Of a stretch of 16,541 nucleotides of DNA, positions 1-6,227 are shown piece by piece. Under the pieces are notes generated by a model that had not been told where the DNA came from, made no database searches, and worked only from the letters and a program-made list of their open reading frames with translations. Every line of letters starts with the position of its first letter. Position 1 is the first letter of the stretch. A program made the position numbers and the translations under genes. The stretch covers positions 1-16,541 of the forward strand of contig USTB01000001.1 in NCBI GenBank assembly GCA_900557635.1. Reading direction: 5' to 3'. Origin of the DNA: an uncultured Eubacteriales bacterium. Lineage in GTDB: Bacteria > Bacillota_A > Clostridia > Oscillospirales > CAG-272.

Positions 1-15
1 GGACAAGCTAGACAT
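1..15 (-). CDS. Start of a leftward gene cut by the window edge
   Basis: Only five codons are visible, reading M-S-S-L-S leftward from an ATG at 15-13. The start is supported by a perfect AGGAGG ribosome binding site at 32-27 (11-nt spacing) and by an extended -10 promoter at 117-110. The product cannot be identified from five residues. The gene lies head-away from rsuA, which is transcribed in the same direction but ends 445 bases upstream, so it has its own promoter. Confidence 0.6.
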
Positions 16-54
16 AACGGAATGATCCTCCTGTATTGAATGCGGCCAACGCGT

Positions 55-86
55 ATGTTCGGTTGCCGCCGTGTTTGACTGAACAT
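55..86 (-). promoter_or_regulatory. Inverted repeat in the leader of the edge gene
   Basis: ATGTTC (55-60) and GAACAT (81-86) are perfect inverted repeats, and the pairing extends to a 9-position stem with one mismatch (55-63 with 78-86) around a 14-nt loop. It lies wholly inside the predicted 5' leader of the leftward gene, so it could be an RNA hairpin or a protein operator. No U-tract follows, so it is not a classical terminator. No riboswitch class was recognised. Confidence 0.4.
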
Positions 87-109
87 TACTGTCCTACATC
101 GCTTCGTTC

Positions 110-138
110 ATTATAGCAAATTCCGCTCCGAATTGGAA
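110..138 (-). promoter_or_regulatory. Promoter for the leftward edge gene
   Basis: On the minus strand there is a perfect TATAAT -10 (115-110) preceded by TGC, an extended -10. The best -35 at 17-bp spacing is a weak TTCCAA (138-133). Transcription would start near 103, giving a leader of about 88 nt before the ATG at 15. Confidence 0.6.
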
Positions 139-460
139 TAGGCTTATTTTCCAAACTTTACTTTTTTCTTTTATGCATCCTGCACAAATCTCAGGAAATG
201 CCCGCCCTGCGCGCACGGACGGCAATGCCGTCCCCGTCCCGCATCGGCATGCTCCCTCGGCAAAATGCGGACAAAAGCCGAGAAAAAGCGCCCGTTCTCA
301 CGTGATTTTTCCGTCTTTTCCGCCGTGCCGCGTCCGATGCCGCGCCGTCAGCCGTCCCGTCGGACAGTCGACGCCCCTGCGGCGGAGAGGTCGGAGCGGT
401 CGCGGATGTTAAATAGAATTTACTAATTTGAACGTATTGCGAAGAATTCCGCAACACGCA
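139..460. other. GC-rich intergenic gap, no supported gene
   Basis: This gap lies between the promoter of the edge gene and the end of rsuA. Small open frames exist on both strands (79 and 88 codons), but they lack convincing ribosome binding sites and give Arg/Pro-rich products typical of chance frames in GC-rich DNA. Small dyads are present, for example GGACGGC/GCCGTCC at 217-233 and TTGCG/CGCAA at 437-454 just past the rsuA stop. The latter lacks a U-tract and is at best a weak terminator. No RNA gene was recognised. Confidence 0.5.
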
Positions 461-1156
461 CTATTCCTTCTCCATCAGCGCCTGCTCCTCGGGCGTGAGA
501 TAGCGCCACGCGCCCTCGGGCAACGCGGGGTCGAGCGCGATCCCCGCAAAGGAAATACGCCGCAATTCAACAATGCGGTTTCCGACAGCCGCAAACATGC
601 GCTTGATCTGATGATACTTCCCCTCGACCAGCGTGATCTCCCCCTCGCACGGTCCGGTCATGCGGATCCTGCACGGGAGAGTGACATATCCCCCGTCCAG
701 ACGTATGCCCTTTTCCAGAGACACGGGATCATCGACCGGACGCTCCGTCCGGAAGAAATACACCTTTTCCGCATGGCGGCGCGGGGACAGCCGTCGGTGC
801 GCGGCGGCACCGTTGTCGGTGAGGATCATCAGCCCCGTGGTATCCCGATCCAGTCGTCCGCACGGAAACAGACCGAGCCGTTGCAGACGCGGGTCGAGCA
901 ATTCGAGCACGGTCTTGTCGCGCGGGTCCTCGGTAGCAGACACATAGCCCTGCGGCTTATTGAGCATGACATAGGTATAGCGCCGATATTCCGCACGCTG
1001 TCCGCAGAATACCACCGCGTCGTTTTCGGGATCGATATGTACCGAGGGATCGCGGACGGGCGTCCCGTTGACCGTGATCCTTCCTGCACGTGCCGCGCGG
1101 GAGCTTTCACTGCGCGAAGCAAGCCCGCATTCGGTCAATAATTTATCCAGTCTCAT
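461..1156 (-). CDS. rsuA: 16S rRNA pseudouridine synthase, RsuA family
   Basis: The 231-residue product is normal length for RsuA, which converts U516 of 16S rRNA to pseudouridine during small-subunit assembly in the cytoplasm. An S4 RNA-binding domain starts at residue 1 (MRLDKLLTECGLASRSE). The catalytic motif G-R-L-D-R-D-T-T-G lies at 100-108, with the predicted nucleophilic aspartate at D103. A late Y-H-Q-I-K-R-M-F motif near 182-189 and L-D-G-G-Y-V-T-L-P in the middle favour RsuA over the 23S enzymes RluB/RluE. The ATG follows a GAGAGGA stretch overlapping the stop codon of the small membrane-protein gene 21 nt upstream, so the two are probably one leftward transcript. Exact target specificity is inferred from family resemblance. 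Confidence 0.88.
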   Translation of the reverse strand: MRLDKLLTECGLASRSESSRAARAGRITVNGTPVRDPSVHIDPENDAVVFCGQRAEYRRYTYVMLNKPQGYVSATEDPRDKTVLELLDPRLQRLGLFPCGRLDRDTTGLMILTDNGAAAHRRLSPRRHAEKVYFFRTERPVDDPVSLEKGIRLDGGYVTLPCRIRMTGPCEGEITLVEGKYHQIKRMFAAVGNRIVELRRISFAGIALDPALPEGAWRYLTPEEQALMEKE

Positions 1157-1177
1157 ATTCTATTTTCTGTTCCTCTC

Positions 1178-1288
1178 TCAGTAGTACAGGCGGCAAAACA
1201 CGTACAGCCCCGCCGTGACCAGAATTGCCGTCGCCGCACCGATCACAAGACCGATGCAGAATTCTCCCCTGCGTGTTCTCGGCTTCAT
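1178..1288 (-). CDS. Small single-helix membrane protein, 36 residues
   Basis: This short gene encodes a basic N-terminus (M-K-P-R-T-R-R) followed by one hydrophobic stretch from about residue 11 to 31 and a tyrosine-containing end (R-L-Y-Y). It is predicted to be a single-pass membrane peptide with its N-terminus inside. The start is chosen because a GGGGGTGA ribosome binding site sits 4-5 nt before the ATG, and a promoter at 1410-1382 lies upstream of it. Longer readings of this frame would begin upstream of that promoter, inside the neighbouring divergent gene. It is the first gene of a two-gene unit with rsuA. I do not recognise a family; membrane location is inferred from composition only. 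Confidence 0.6.
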   Translation of the reverse strand: MKPRTRRGEFCIGLVIGAATAILVTAGLYVFCRLYY

Positions 1289-1381
1289 ACCGTCACCCCC
1301 GTATCCATTATGGGACGGCGCGGCGGGGTTATTCACCGCAGAACACGCGCAGAGCCTGTCTGCGTCGTTATTTTCATCTTT

Positions 1382-1410
1382 ATTGTAGCACGGATCTGTC
1401 TCCGCCGCAA
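1382..1410 (-). promoter_or_regulatory. Promoter for small membrane protein and rsuA
   Basis: On the minus strand there is a TTGCGG -35 (1410-1405), a 17-bp spacer and a TACAAT -10 (1387-1382). The start would be near 1375, leaving a leader of about 87 nt. That leader holds a 6-bp hairpin, CGCAGA/TCTGCG on the plus strand at 1348-1353 and 1359-1364. Confidence 0.6.
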
Positions 1411-1440
1411 GGAGAAATTTTATAAATTTTGCATTTTCTC
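1411..1440. promoter_or_regulatory. A/T-rich dyad between divergent promoters
   Basis: These 30 bases lie exactly between the two divergent -35 elements. They contain GAGAAA (1412-1417) inverted against TTTCTC (1435-1440), with AAATTT-TAT-AAATTT (1415-1429) nested inside. The dense A/T tracts could act as UP elements for both promoters, and the symmetry could be an operator for a shared regulator. Both roles are inferred from position and composition. Confidence 0.4.
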
Positions 1441-1469
1441 TTGACTTTTTCTCTCCGACATGGTAAAAA
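1441..1469 (+). promoter_or_regulatory. Promoter for the ThuA-like gene
   Basis: TTGACT (1441-1446), a 17-bp spacer and TAAAAA (1464-1469) with a TGG extended -10 directly in front. The predicted start near 1476 leaves a leader of about 36 nt before the ATG at 1512. Confidence 0.6.
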
Positions 1470-1511
1470 AGAATTACCGAATATAGACATTTCAGAAAGG
1501 TACATACCGTT

Positions 1512-2255
1512 ATGAAAAAAATCCGCGTAACCATTTGGAACGAGTATCGTCACGAAAAGACCGACGAGAACGTGAAAGCCATTTACCCCAACGGTCTGCA
1601 CGCCAAGATCAAGGAAATGCTCAGCTTTGACGGCGACCTCGACATCACCCTCGCCGCACTGGACGATCCGGATCAAGGTCTGCCGCAGGAGCGCCTCGAC
1701 AACACCGATGTTCTCATCTGGTGGGGTCATATGAGCCACGGCGATGTGGACGATGCTTTGGTCGACCGCATTGCATACCGCGTGATCAACGGTGCAATGG
1801 GCTTCATTGCTCTGCACTCCGCACACGAATCCAAGCCCTTCCGCCGCATCATCGGCACGGCAGGCAACCTGTCCTGGGGCTCCGAACAGCACGAGATCAT
1901 CTGGAATCTCTTCCCCAACCATCCCATTGCAAGCGGCATTCCCTCTCACTTTGCATTGGAGCAGGAAGAGATGTACGGCGAGCCTTTCCTCGTGGCACAG
2001 CCCGATGAGCTGGTCTTCGGAAGCTGGTTCCAGCACGGTAACATCTTCCGCTCCGGTATGTGCTTCTACCGCGGCGTGGGCAGAATCTTCTACTTCCAGC
2101 CCGGTCACGAGAGCGTTCCCACATACCACAACGAGACCATTATCAAGATCATCGACAACGCCATTCACTGGGCGGCTCCCGTGGATAACATCGGCGTCAC
2201 CCTGCCCACCAACTGCCCCTGCACGGGCGATGTGGACAAGGAATTCGGATTCTGA
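1512..2255 (+). CDS. ThuA-like domain protein (trehalose utilization family)
   Basis: The 247-residue protein is a single ThuA domain, a class I glutamine-amidotransferase-like alpha/beta fold named after the rhizobial trehalose utilization protein ThuA. Diagnostic stretches are the opening V-T-I-W-N-E-Y-R-H-E, the Y-P-N-G-L-H segment near 25-30, W-W-G-H-M-S-H at 70-76, A-L-H-S-A-H at 100-105 and a late F-Y-F-Q-P-G-H-E motif. There is no signal peptide, so it is cytoplasmic. The start follows an AGAAAGG site 11 nt upstream and its own promoter. No sugar transporter, hydrolase or dehydrogenase gene is nearby, so the substrate cannot be inferred. Family members occur in sugar and 3-keto-sugar pathways; a role here is a guess. 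Confidence 0.85.
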   Translation: MKKIRVTIWNEYRHEKTDENVKAIYPNGLHAKIKEMLSFDGDLDITLAALDDPDQGLPQERLDNTDVLIWWGHMSHGDVDDALVDRIAYRVINGAMGFIALHSAHESKPFRRIIGTAGNLSWGSEQHEIIWNLFPNHPIASGIPSHFALEQEEMYGEPFLVAQPDELVFGSWFQHGNIFRSGMCFYRGVGRIFYFQPGHESVPTYHNETIIKIIDNAIHWAAPVDNIGVTLPTNCPCTGDVDKEFGF

Positions 2256-2287
2256 TTTTTCGGTTCCGTCCGATCGAATACTTTTCG

Positions 2288-2318
2288 GAAATTGCGTCGC
2301 ATTTTGCGGCGCAATTTC
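2288..2318 (+). terminator. Strong hairpin after the ThuA-like gene
   Basis: A 14-bp stem (2288-2301 with 2305-2318, one G-T pair) closes over a 3-nt T loop 32 bases past the stop codon. It is very stable but is followed by GCATTCTTGG rather than a clean U-tract. It may be a weak terminator or an mRNA 3' stabilising structure. The next gene has its own promoter downstream, consistent with a transcript boundary here. Confidence 0.55.
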
Positions 2319-2357
2319 GCATTCTTGGGAAAAATCGTCAAAATTGATCGTTTTCTG

Positions 2358-2386
2358 TTGAAATGCGGAGCGGTCCGTGCTATAAT
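2358..2386 (+). promoter_or_regulatory. Near-consensus promoter for the DUF1846 gene
   Basis: TTGAAA (2358-2363), exactly 17 bp, then TATAAT (2381-2386) with TGC before it. Transcription should start near 2393, which excludes longer readings of the downstream frame that begin at 2363. Confidence 0.8.
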
Positions 2387-2449
2387 ACAGGTATCTGTGA
2401 ATATATGAGCCGAGACACATACGGCGCGTTGAGAGGATGGGTAACTTCC

Positions 2450-3931
2450 ATGAAAATTGGTTTCGACAGCGAACTGTACATGCAAAAGCAGACCGAGCAG
2501 ATCATAGAGCGGATCTCGCACTTCGACAACAAGCTCTATCTGGAATTCGGCGGCAAGATCTTCGATGATTTTCATGCCTCCCGTGTGCTCCCGGGCTTCG
2601 ACCCGAACGGCAAGATTAAGCTTCTGCACAAATTGCGGGACAAGGTCGAGGTGGTGTTCTGCGTCAACGCCGCAGATATCGAGAAAACCAAGATCCGCGC
2701 CGACATCGGCATCACCTATAACATGGAGGTCATCCGTCTGATCGAGCTGATCTCCAACATGGGCATTCTGGTCAGCTCGGTGGTCATCACCCAGTATACC
2801 GGTCAGCCTGCGGTCGAGCCGTTCCGCCGCCGTCTGGAAATGATGGGCGTCCGTCATTACACTCACTACCCGATCCCCGAATACCCCGCAAACGTGAACC
2901 TCATCGTGAGCGACGAGGGCTACGGCAAAAACGATTACGTGGAGACCACGCGTCCTCTGGTGGTGGTCACCGCGCCCGGTCCCGGAAGCGGCAAGCTGGC
3001 GACCTGTCTGTCTCAGCTCTATCATGAGCATAAGCGCGGACGCGCGGCGGGCTACGCCAAATTCGAGACCTTCCCCATCTGGAATCTCCCCCTCAAGCAT
3101 CCGGTCAACCTTGCCTACGAGGCGGCGACAGCCGACCTGCAGGACATCAACATGATCGACCCCTTCCACTTGGAGGCATACGGCATTTCCACCGTCAACT
3201 ATAACCGCGACATCGAGGCGTTTCCCGTCCTGCGCGCCATCCTGACCCGCGTGACCGGAAATCCCGATTTTTACCGTTCCCCCACCGACATGGGCGTGAA
3301 CATGGCGGGCTACTGCATCACCGATAACGACGCATGCTGTCTTGCGGCGTGCAACGAGATCAACCGCAGATATTTCAAGGCGGCAAGCGACGTCAAATTG
3401 GGCAAGGAAAAGGAGAGCACGCTCGAAAAGATCAAAATGATCATGCAACAGCTCGACCTCAAGCCCGAGGACAGACCCGTGGTGGTCGCGGCACGGCAGA
3501 AGAAGGAAAGCTCGGGCAGTCCGTCGGTCGCCATAGAGTTAAAGGACGGCAGGATCGTGACGGGACGCAAGACCCATCTCATGAGCGCCGCCGCAAGCTG
3601 TGTACTCAACTCGGTGAAGGCTCTGGCGGGACTGGACGATAAGATCATGCTGATTTCCCCCATTATCTTGGAGCCGATCCTCCACCTCAAGGAGGACATT
3701 TTAGGCAGCTCCAGCTCGGTGCTCAAGCTCGACGACGTGCTCACCGCACTGAGCATCTGCGCCGCGACCAACCCCACGGCGGCGCTTGCCGTGAATCAGC
3801 TCACCGAGCTTCGCTCCTGCGACATGCACTCCACCCAGATGCTTCGGAGCGGAGACGACGGCACCCTGCGCAAGCTGGGCATCACGGTGACCACCGACCC
3901 CGCGTTCCCCGCAAACGATTTCATGATCTGA
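2450..3931 (+). CDS. DUF1846 / UPF0371 family protein
   Basis: The 493-residue product closely matches the normal length of the DUF1846 family, a widespread Firmicute and actinobacterial protein of unknown function. Family hallmarks are the start M-K-I-G-F-D-S, then K-L-Y-L-E-F-G-G-K at 28-36, H-A-S-R-V-L-P-G-F-D-P at 42-52, and a glycine-rich P-loop-like G-P-G-S-G-K at 177-182 that suggests nucleotide binding. A later stretch reads G-V-N-M-A-G-Y-C-I-T. It is predicted cytoplasmic, without membrane segments. The start at 2450 is chosen because the family begins with MKIGFD and a GAGAGG site lies 13 nt upstream; an in-frame ATG at 2405 lacks a ribosome binding site. It is transcribed alone: the next gene has its own promoter after a 140-bp gap. 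Confidence 0.9.
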   Translation: MKIGFDSELYMQKQTEQIIERISHFDNKLYLEFGGKIFDDFHASRVLPGFDPNGKIKLLHKLRDKVEVVFCVNAADIEKTKIRADIGITYNMEVIRLIELISNMGILVSSVVITQYTGQPAVEPFRRRLEMMGVRHYTHYPIPEYPANVNLIVSDEGYGKNDYVETTRPLVVVTAPGPGSGKLATCLSQLYHEHKRGRAAGYAKFETFPIWNLPLKHPVNLAYEAATADLQDINMIDPFHLEAYGISTVNYNRDIEAFPVLRAILTRVTGNPDFYRSPTDMGVNMAGYCITDNDACCLAACNEINRRYFKAASDVKLGKEKESTLEKIKMIMQQLDLKPEDRPVVVAARQKKESSGSPSVAIELKDGRIVTGRKTHLMSAAASCVLNSVKALAGLDDKIMLISPIILEPILHLKEDILGSSSSVLKLDDVLTALSICAATNPTAALAVNQLTELRSCDMHSTQMLRSGDDGTLRKLGITVTTDPAFPANDFMI

Positions 3932-3968
3932 GAGACGCGAAAAAGCGGTTCGGATTTCGGCAAAACGA

Positions 3969-3997
3969 TTGACAACGCCGCTTGAACGTGTTAAAAT
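3969..3997 (+). promoter_or_regulatory. Promoter of the yicC-remA-gmk operon
   Basis: A perfect TTGACA (3969-3974), a 17-bp spacer and TAAAAT (3992-3997), with TGT just before the -10. The predicted start near 4004 gives a leader of about 68 nt. This is the strongest promoter visible in the window and probably drives at least yicC through def. Confidence 0.85.
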
Positions 3998-4020
3998 ATT
4001 ACAATAATACTTAATATTAC

Positions 4021-4047
4021 GACCGCAAAGACCGTAAAGACCGCAAA
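4021..4047 (+). repeat. Three tandem 9-bp repeats in the yicC leader
   Basis: GACCGCAAA, GACCGTAAA and GACCGCAAA stand head-to-tail without spacers, the middle copy differing by one base. They lie inside the predicted leader RNA, ending 3 bases before the purine-rich ribosome binding site (4051-4058). The repeats are not self-complementary, so a protein or RNA contact site, or simple slippage, is more likely than a hairpin. Confidence 0.8.
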
Positions 4048-4071
4048 ACAGGAAGGGAGTCACTTTCAGCC

Positions 4072-4965
4072 GTGTTAAAAAGCATGACCGCGTTCGGACG
4101 GGCGTCCGAATGCATCAACGGAAAGGAAATCACACTGGAGATCAAGTCGGTGAACAACCGCTTCGCCGATTATACCGTGCGCGTTCCCAGAACCCACGCC
4201 TTCCTGGAGGAAAAGATCAAGGCATATCTGCAAATGCGCGGCATATCGCGCGGCAAGATCGAGGTGAACTGCACCGTCAACGTACTGGAAAGTGCGGGCA
4301 CCGACATTCACCTGGACGCCGCCTATGCCGAAAGCTACCTCCGCGCCCTGCGTGAACTGCGCGACCGCTTCTGCCTCACCGATGATATCAGCGTCATGTC
4401 GGTTGCCGCCAACCGCGACCTGTTCGTGGCGAAAAAGCCCGAGAGTGACGCCGATGAGGACTGGCGCGACGTTCTGCTCCCCTTGGAGCACGCCGCCGAC
4501 GCATTCTGCGCCGCACGTGAGGTGGAGGGCGGACGCATTGAAGCCGACCTGCGCGGAAAGCTGGAGCGGCTCCGCACCATGGCAAAGACCGTGGAGGAGC
4601 ATGCCGGGGACGCCACGCGGGCATACCGTCAGCGTCTGGAAACGAAACTGCGGCAGGCACTGGAGGAGCACGGCGTACAGGGCAAGCCCGACGAAGCACG
4701 GATCGTGACCGAATGCGCCCTGTTTGCAGACAAGACCGCCGTGGATGAAGAGCTGGTTCGCCTCAACATCCATTGCGACGCACTGGAAGCGGCGTTCGGT
4801 GCAACGGAGCCTGTGGGCCGCAAGCTGGATTTCCTGCTACAGGAGATGAACCGCGAGGTCAACACCATCGGCTCCAAGGTTTCCGACGTGTCCCTCACCG
4901 GTCTGGTGGTGGACATGAAGAGCGAGCTGGAGAAGATCCGCGAGCAGATCCAGAACATCGAATAA
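4072..4965 (+). CDS. yicC: YicC/YloC family endoribonuclease
   Basis: The 297-residue protein has the two-part YicC architecture: an N-terminal YicC_N domain opening with S-M-T-A-F-G-R (4-10) and E-I-K-S-V-N-N-R-F (24-32), and a C-terminal DUF1732 domain with G-R-K-L-D-F-L-L-Q-E-M-N-R-E at 249-262 and a helical end. Members (YicC in E. coli, YloC in B. subtilis) act as endoribonucleases in RNA turnover. The first codon is GTG: relatives begin M-[IV]-x-S-M-T, and a GGAAGGGA site sits 13 nt before it, whereas the ATG at 4084 is 25 nt away. It heads the operon and is followed 12 nt later by remA, as in B. subtilis. Confidence 0.92.
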   Translation: MLKSMTAFGRASECINGKEITLEIKSVNNRFADYTVRVPRTHAFLEEKIKAYLQMRGISRGKIEVNCTVNVLESAGTDIHLDAAYAESYLRALRELRDRFCLTDDISVMSVAANRDLFVAKKPESDADEDWRDVLLPLEHAADAFCAAREVEGGRIEADLRGKLERLRTMAKTVEEHAGDATRAYRQRLETKLRQALEEHGVQGKPDEARIVTECALFADKTAVDEELVRLNIHCDALEAAFGATEPVGRKLDFLLQEMNREVNTIGSKVSDVSLTGLVVDMKSELEKIREQIQNIE

Positions 4966-4977
4966 GGAGAACACGCC

Positions 4978-5256
4978 ATGCACTTTATCCATGTAGGCTT
5001 CGGAAATCTGATCGCCGCCGAGCGCGTGGTGGCAATTGCCTCTCCCGATTCCGCGCCCATCAAGCGTCTGGTTCAGGACGCGCGGGACGGTGGCAGAGTG
5101 ATCGATGTCTCCTGCGGCAGACGGACGCGCGCCGTCATCGTGACCGACAGCGAGCATGTGATCCTTTCCGCCATTCAGACCGAAACCTTGGCAAACCGCC
5201 TCAACAACAACGACACCACCGAAGGGCACGATCCGGAACCGGAGGGCACCATATGA
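4978..5256 (+). CDS. remA: RemA-like DNA-binding regulator (DUF370)
   Basis: The 92-residue protein aligns by eye across its length with B. subtilis RemA, a DNA-binding activator of biofilm matrix operons that forms ring-like assemblies. The core [20 protein letters not shown] and C-G-R-R-T-R-A-V segments are intact. R16, P27 and R48/R49 correspond to R18, P29 and R50/R51 of RemA, residues tied to its DNA-binding function. The tail after about residue 78 is acidic and variable. AAGGAG lies just upstream of the ATG. Its stop overlaps the gmk start (ATGA), suggesting translational coupling. Which genes it controls in this organism is unknown. Confidence 0.92.
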   Translation: MHFIHVGFGNLIAAERVVAIASPDSAPIKRLVQDARDGGRVIDVSCGRRTRAVIVTDSEHVILSAIQTETLANRLNNNDTTEGHDPEPEGTI

Positions 5257-5888
5257 GCACAGCATCCGACATCAGGCGCGAGGCTTCGTCCGAGACGCCC
5301 CGCATCGTCATTATTTCCGGTCCGTCCGGAAGCGGCAAGGGCACCGTCATCGGCAGTCTGCCCGGGAATTTCAAAAAGGCGGTCTCGGTGACCACCCGCT
5401 CCATCCGTCCCGGCGAACGGGAGGGCGTGGATTATTTCTTCATCACCCACGAAATGTTCGACCGCATGATGGTACAAAACGCCATTTTGGAGTATAATTA
5501 TTACGACGGCAACTTTTACGGCACCCCGCGCTTTCAGATCACGGACATCCTTGCATCGGGCAACCATGTGGTGCTCGATGTGGATGTAAACGGCGCTGTC
5601 AACATCAAGGAGCAGTATCCCGAGGCGCTGATGATCTTTCTCATGGCGCCCGACGTTCACGTGCAGGAGGCGCGCATCCGCGGCAGAGGAACCAACAGTG
5701 AGGAGTCCATCCGCTCCCGCATCCGTCAGACCCAGGTCGAGCTGTCGTATGCAAACCGATTCGACTGTGTGATCGTCAACGAGGAAGGCTCGGCAGAGCA
5801 TACCGTCCGCGCCATTCTCGATGCCGTGGGCGGCGTTTATCCCGATCCGGCATGCACAAAAGAAGTGCTTGCCCATTACTTCGACTGA
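5253..5888 (+). CDS. gmk: Guanylate kinase
   Basis: This 211-residue cytoplasmic enzyme phosphorylates GMP to GDP with ATP. The P-loop G-P-S-G-S-G-K-G-T is at 23-31, the GMP-binding [17 protein letters not shown] stretch at 47-63, G-N-F-Y-G-T-P at 86-92, and L-D-V-D-V-N-G-A at 108-115. An unremarkable charged extension of about 16 residues precedes the first strand. The start ATG overlaps the remA stop and has GGAGG 7 nt upstream; longer in-frame readings would run back through remA and yicC. It sits in the conserved remA-gmk-rpoZ order. Confidence 0.95.
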   Translation: MSTASDIRREASSETPRIVIISGPSGSGKGTVIGSLPGNFKKAVSVTTRSIRPGEREGVDYFFITHEMFDRMMVQNAILEYNYYDGNFYGTPRFQITDILASGNHVVLDVDVNGAVNIKEQYPEALMIFLMAPDVHVQEARIRGRGTNSEESIRSRIRQTQVELSYANRFDCVIVNEEGSAEHTVRAILDAVGGVYPDPACTKEVLAHYFD

Positions 5889-5942
5889 CCCGAATCCGTC
5901 CGATACATGATTTCGTAAATTCACAAAAGGAGTGCATAGATT

Positions 5943-6227
5943 ATGTTCAATCCCACCATTGAGGAATTAACCGAGAACAACAAATACAACCGTTACACCC
6001 TGGTGATCGCTACTGCAAAGTGCGCGCGCGCCGTAACCGACGAATACGTTCATCAGAGAGAAAAGGCAGAGCAGATGCTGGCAAACAAGGAGACCGACAA
6101 GTCCTTGGCTTCCATGATCCGCCGCGAATACCGCGACGACAAAGCAGTCATGACCGCCATCAAGCTGCTCCACAACGGCTACTACCGCATCGTTGACGAA
6201 TCGCTGGATCCCACAAAGAAAATATGA
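5943..6227 (+). CDS. rpoZ: RNA polymerase omega subunit
   Basis: The 94-residue protein carries the omega signature around 14-29 (K-Y-N-R-Y-T-L-V-I-A-T-A-K-C-A-R) used to clamp the beta-prime subunit during RNA polymerase assembly. Its place between gmk and priA is the conserved one. The second half is unusual: after residue 34 there is a long charged helical stretch (H-Q-R-E-K-A-E-Q through R-R-E-Y-R-D-D-K), and the usual terminal A-x-x-E-I-x-x-G-K-I is replaced by A-I-K-L-L-H-N-G-Y-Y-R-I (72-83). An AAAGGAG site lies 10 nt before the ATG. The stop codon overlaps the priA start. Confidence 0.85.
   Translation: MFNPTIEELTENNKYNRYTLVIATAKCARAVTDEYVHQREKAEQMLANKETDKSLASMIRREYRDDKAVMTAIKLLHNGYYRIVDESLDPTKKI

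Noticed and set aside
173..457. Short frames (79 and 88 codons) in the left gap
   Set aside because: Arg/Pro-rich chance frames on opposite strands, no ribosome binding site, no recognisable motif.
428..1141. 237-codon rightward frame opposite rsuA
   Set aside because: It is a shadow of a clearly recognised gene; no ribosome binding site and no family resemblance.
1178..1534. Longer 118-residue version of the small membrane protein
   Set aside because: Its start lies inside the ThuA-like gene and upstream of the promoter at 1410-1382; the ATG at 1288 has the strong ribosome binding site.
2319..2358. Additional inverted repeat before the DUF1846 promoter
   Set aside because: Only a 4-bp stem is perfect (TCAA/TTGA); the flanking A and T runs do not pair in register.
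1380..2420. 346-codon leftward frame opposite the ThuA-like gene
   Set aside because: Antisense of a recognised gene in GC-rich DNA, with low-complexity Val/Asp/His-rich product.
2363..2449. N-terminal extension of the DUF1846 protein
   Set aside because: It begins upstream of the predicted transcription start and the family begins at MKIGFD.
2165..3448. 427-codon leftward frame opposite DUF1846
   Set aside because: Antisense shadow; crosses the promoter region and has no recognisable domain.
4021..4047. Tandem repeats as a CRISPR array
   Set aside because: Units are 9 bp with no spacers and only three copies.
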